This document shows positions 61,404-64,000 of a DNA stretch of 64,000 nt, piece by piece. How positions within the stretch are numbered: position 1 is the stretch's first letter; each line of letters begins with the position of its first letter. The notes under the pieces are model-generated. The model worked only from the letters and a program-made list of their open reading frames with translations. It did not search any database and was not told the origin of the DNA. Position numbers and translations under genes: made by a program. Location: assembly GCF_003711225.1 (NCBI RefSeq), contig NZ_CP031030.1:6375501-6439500 (forward strand), given 5' to 3'. This DNA comes from Runella sp. SP2 (GTDB taxonomy: Bacteria > Bacteroidota > Bacteroidia > Cytophagales > Spirosomataceae).

Positions 61404-61865
61404 TTATTTTTTGCCAGTTACCGCTTTGGCAAATTTAATAAGCTCAGGGCCGTCCATGATGGCGCCTAAGTGCGTGGTAACTAATTTGCCGTTGCCGTCC
61501 ACAAAGAAAAGTGTAGGATAGCCTTCGATGGGGTAGCGGCTGGCCAACTGTGGTCCTTCGCCTATTTCCATGTCTTTTTTCACATTGATGAACGTCGCGT
61601 TGAAATAATCGCCGACGTCTTTGCGCGTAAACACATTTTTTTGCATCATTTTACAAGGGCCACACCAGCTTGCGTAGGCATCAAAAAAGATGATTTTTTT
61701 CTCTTTTTTAGCCTTTTCGAGGACTTTGGCCCAAGGCAAATCCACAAATTGAATACCATCTGCTTTAGGGGCAGTGGTAGAAGGTGCAGGCGCAGATGGA
61801 GTGGTCGCTGCCATGCCTGTAAACAAAACAGCCGCGATGGCGAGAACAAAAATGAAACGTTGCAT
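61404..61865 (-). CDS. Periplasmic thioredoxin-like protein
   Basis: A 153-residue protein with signal peptide (FIFVLAIAAVLFTGMAA) and a Thr/Pro/Ala-rich linker. The thioredoxin domain has the redox motif WCGPC in FFDAYASWCGPCKMMQ, and the cis-proline loop GYPTLFFVDGNG. It should reduce disulfides or act as a cytochrome-maturation or chaperone-type thioredoxin in the periplasm. The start at 61865 (MQRFIFV) yields the signal peptide. Confidence 0.93.
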   Translation of the reverse strand: MQRFIFVLAIAAVLFTGMAATTPSAPAPSTTAPKADGIQFVDLPWAKVLEKAKKEKKIIFFDAYASWCGPCKMMQKNVFTRKDVGDYFNATFINVKKDMEIGEGPQLASRYPIEGYPTLFFVDGNGKLVTTHLGAIMDGPELIKFAKAVTGKK

Positions 61866-61946
61866 CGGTTTAGATAATTAGATTGTCAATTCGTTTGAGC
61901 ATAAAACGCAAATTTCGTGCAAAATGGTTTGGTCAACCCATAAAAC

Positions 61947-63686
61947 TTACCAAATCAATGAATAACGTACGGTGCCGTTGAGCGGTAAAAGCAATTCTTG
62001 TTGTCCACCCACATTGCGAACCACGGGCTTACTCTTAGGGTCTATGCGTACAAAATAACTTTGTCCATTTACTTCATAAAGACCTTTTTCGAGCTGTGAA
62101 ATGCTATTGCCACTCACCAATCGTACGTAGCCGTTGGGGAGATTTCCGTTGATAGTGCGCGTTAAACCGCCATTATCGGGCGTAATTTCATCGGTAATAT
62201 CGGCATTGTTGAGGCGATAAGTAGTGGTTGGGACACCCTCGGGCGATAAGCGATAACCTTTGTAAGTGAGCTGTGAAAGAGAATCGGGCCAAGCTGCATT
62301 CATATCGGCTAGCACTGCCCAATCTACCTGTCCTTTGGTCGTTGTTGTGGTGCCCATTGGGGATAAAATTTGCGGTTCACCGCGTTCGTACCACATTTCG
62401 GTCACGTTGGCAAAAGGCCCTTTCCAGAACTGCAACAAAGAACCCCAATTGAGGTCTAATGTATAATGTACACCTTCGGGCGTGCCTACTGAAAGACAGT
62501 GGGTGCGTTTGTTTTTTTCGCCTTGGCGTTGGATAAATGAACGGACTAACTCCGCTTTGCCTCCCGTCGTGGTTACTTCGATGGTCGGTATGGGCTGTGG
62601 TTCGGGCACCGACGACAATACGTGAAGTGGGTACGGACGGACGCCTTGGGTCGAAACCATCATGCCAAGTGCAGGGCGGCGCCAGGTAAATTTGTGGAAA
62701 TCTAAGCGAAACGGATGCGAACCTTTGGTCAAATGTACGGTTGCGGGGACGTAGTTTTGCTGAAAATCATTCCATTGGTAAGGAAGTACTTGTTTTCCAT
62801 CTATCTCCAACGACGCATTCGACATGTAGATAAGCTGAATCAGGTAGTCGCCTTCTTGGGCTACGTCCATGTTTCCTTCATAAACCAAATAGAAGCTATT
62901 GTTGCCCATCCCCCATTCTCTAGTTAGGATAGAGGTTGTGTCTTTTTTGAGAATATTTTCACTTAACAATGCCTTTGGGCGGTCGTTTCCTGCTTTGTAA
63001 AGGGTGTAAGTGAGGTTTTTTAGGGTCAACGGGTGTGTATCGTTCAACAATTGATAATACACATTTTTAAACGCCACATTGCCAGAGGTTACTTCTAATG
63101 CAATGCTAGATTGGGCAGAAGGGGCGGCACTCAAAAAAGTATTTTCTTGAATCACAGACCCGTTGAGGGTGAGTTTTTCTATTTGGGCTGCCGACGTTTT
63201 GGTCGATCGTTTGAACTGAACCAATAATTGTTGCCAAAGCCCAGGTGCTTTACTGGCATTTTGAAGCGGCATTAGTCCCGCTACTGACCCACTTGCGCTA
63301 CCATCGAGTTTGGCATTTTTCCAACTATCGCTCAGCTGGATGTCATAGCCACCAGGAAGTTTCACTACGGCACTTCCTGCGGGCGACAACATAAAATCAA
63401 GTTGTAGAACCACATCGCCTGTGCCTAATTCGGTGGTGGCTTTGGCCGAAGAACTGCCAACCAAAATCCCCGTCGCTTTGTCAGCAAGAGCGGTTGTTTT
63501 TACAAAATCTTTTTTGTCGGGGTGCATCGTCACCGCCTGTGCTGACTTCCAGCTTCCTGTTAATTGGAACGCTCCGCCTTCGTGGGTGGGGAGCTGGGTC
63601 ATGCCATTTTTTTGGGCATGTACTGAAAAAGCAAAACCGACTGCCAAAAGAAGACAGCCGGCTTGATATGCAATGCGTATTTTCAT
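61947..63686 (-). CDS. Large secreted protein with PA14-like domain
   Basis: A 579-residue protein with signal peptide (IAYQAGCLLLAVGFAFSVHA). Residues about 30-215 form a lectin-like sandwich of the 3-keto-disaccharide hydrolase (DUF1080) type (GAFQLTGSWKSAQAV, VVLQLDFMLSPAGSAVVKLP). Residues about 220-350 are PA14-like (FYLVYEGNMDVAQEGDYLIQL, NASLEIDGKQVL, TVHLTKGSHPFRLDFHK). The rest is a beta-rich domain of unknown type (THCLSVGTPEGVHYTLDLNWG). PA14 domains bind carbohydrate. ATG 63686 is preferred over an in-frame start two codons upstream. A palindromic operator overlaps its promoter. Confidence 0.65.
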   Translation of the reverse strand: MKIRIAYQAGCLLLAVGFAFSVHAQKNGMTQLPTHEGGAFQLTGSWKSAQAVTMHPDKKDFVKTTALADKATGILVGSSSAKATTELGTGDVVLQLDFMLSPAGSAVVKLPGGYDIQLSDSWKNAKLDGSASGSVAGLMPLQNASKAPGLWQQLLVQFKRSTKTSAAQIEKLTLNGSVIQENTFLSAAPSAQSSIALEVTSGNVAFKNVYYQLLNDTHPLTLKNLTYTLYKAGNDRPKALLSENILKKDTTSILTREWGMGNNSFYLVYEGNMDVAQEGDYLIQLIYMSNASLEIDGKQVLPYQWNDFQQNYVPATVHLTKGSHPFRLDFHKFTWRRPALGMMVSTQGVRPYPLHVLSSVPEPQPIPTIEVTTTGGKAELVRSFIQRQGEKNKRTHCLSVGTPEGVHYTLDLNWGSLLQFWKGPFANVTEMWYERGEPQILSPMGTTTTTKGQVDWAVLADMNAAWPDSLSQLTYKGYRLSPEGVPTTTYRLNNADITDEITPDNGGLTRTINGNLPNGYVRLVSGNSISQLEKGLYEVNGQSYFVRIDPKSKPVVRNVGGQQELLLPLNGTVRYSLIW

Positions 63687-63722
63687 AGTCAAAAGTGCTT
63701 CGGCTTACTTGTTTACCTTTTG

Positions 63723-63751
63723 CAAAGGTACGTTTGTTTCGACAAACAAAC
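63723..63751 (-). promoter_or_regulatory. Promoter -7 box with adjacent palindromic operator
   Basis: TACCTTTG on the minus strand (63723-63730) matches TAnnTTTG, 37 bp before the start codon at 63686. Just upstream, GTTTGTTT-CGAC-AAACAAAC (63732-63751) is a perfect 8-bp-arm inverted repeat within the -33/-7 spacer. A bound regulator there would block the polymerase. Confidence 0.5.
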
Positions 63752-63768
63752 TCCGAAGTACTTAAATT

Positions 63769-64000
63769 CTACTGCACTTTTACGATTTTTCGTCGCGCTA
63801 TGCGCCCATTTTGTTCTGCATTTAAGAAATAAACCCCTGGGGTAAGCGTCGTAAAGTCAACTTCGTCTCTGCTGGTGGCGGTTTGTTGTCGTAACAAAAC
63901 GCGCCCGTAGCCATCAGTGACGGTAATCGACGCAGGCGCACCTCCTTGGATTTCGATGGTACAACGCGTTTGAACAGGCACAGGATATACGCTTAACCAA
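63769..64000 (-). CDS. Type IX-secreted protein, C-terminal end (partial)
   Basis: The frame is open to the window edge and ends in a type A sorting domain: WLSVYPVPVQTRCTIEI, SITVTDGYGRVLL, LTPGVYFLNAEQNGR and RRKIVKVQ. Such domains direct proteins through the type IX secretion system to the cell surface. Only about 77 residues are visible, so the main function cannot be known. The strand and position suggest a separate gene, whose stop is at 63769. Confidence 0.88.
   Translation of the reverse strand, partial: WLSVYPVPVQTRCTIEIQGGAPASITVTDGYGRVLLRQQTATSRDEVDFTTLTPGVYFLNAEQNGRIARRKIVKVQ

Overview
The window reads as chromosomal DNA of a member of the Bacteroidota, most likely order Cytophagales. 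The reasons are type IX secretion C-terminal sorting domains (63769-64000, the end of 51236-52786), a CHU_C gliding-type C-terminus (57623-59389), a DUF1501/DUF1800 pair, a SusC-like plug-barrel receptor with a carboxypeptidase-like N-terminus, several -7 boxes of the TAnnTTTG type, and a type II-C Cas9 with a 46-bp repeat. Genus cannot be fixed from the sequence alone.

Layout. 1-5.7 kb: an amino-acid permease, an AlbA_2 protein, DUF4286 and penicillin-binding protein 1C; the pbpC reading frame carries an in-frame palindromic insertion. 5.7-11.6 kb: the most unusual locus. Three tandem SUMF1/FGE-fold genes are followed by one large LRR-Roc-COR-CHAT protein and a Trypco1-type small protein. 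The 146-bp 3' ends of SUMF1 genes A and C differ only at sites compatible with adenine in a common template, the signature of a diversity-generating retroelement (DGR). No reverse transcriptase or template repeat is in the window, so the retroelement would have to act in trans. I read the locus as a predicted diversified-sensor plus caspase-like-effector conflict system. 11.6-23.7 kb: housekeeping and envelope genes (glycosyltransferase, fasciclin lipoprotein, hemB, CPBP protease, PfkB kinase, TPR protein, a Wza-CpsB-Wzc exopolysaccharide operon, rnhB).

23.7-32.1 kb: a type II-C CRISPR locus with 22 repeats and 21 spacers, a convergent intact cas9 (1202 aa), and a tracrRNA transcribed divergently from cas9. 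There is no cas1 or cas2. The array is split exactly at a spacer/repeat junction by an IS3-family element, itself interrupted by an intact IS256-family element; both carry recognisable target duplications.

32.3-45.6 kb: glyA, an IS remnant, an SPFH protein with a ribbon-helix-helix protein, hemW, mtgA, a 1451-aa secreted M43 metalloprotease with seven Ig-like repeats and a dockerin-like tail, a companion secreted protein, and the queA-ispD-meaB operon. 45.7-50.0 kb: a probable zinc-acquisition regulon (TonB receptor, CobW GTPase, lipoprotein) with shared TGCAA-type palindromic operators. 50.1-59.4 kb: MORN-like protein, DUF1501/DUF1800 operon, cutC, a NagB-PIG-L fusion, a DUF486 protein and a CHU_C protein. 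59.4-61.4 kb: a small decay island with a cysteine-desulfurase stump, an unpaired XRE protein, a RelE-type toxin-antitoxin pair and an HNH fragment, embedded in four copies of a short repeat. 61.4-64 kb: thioredoxin, a secreted PA14-containing protein and the end of a type IX-secreted protein.
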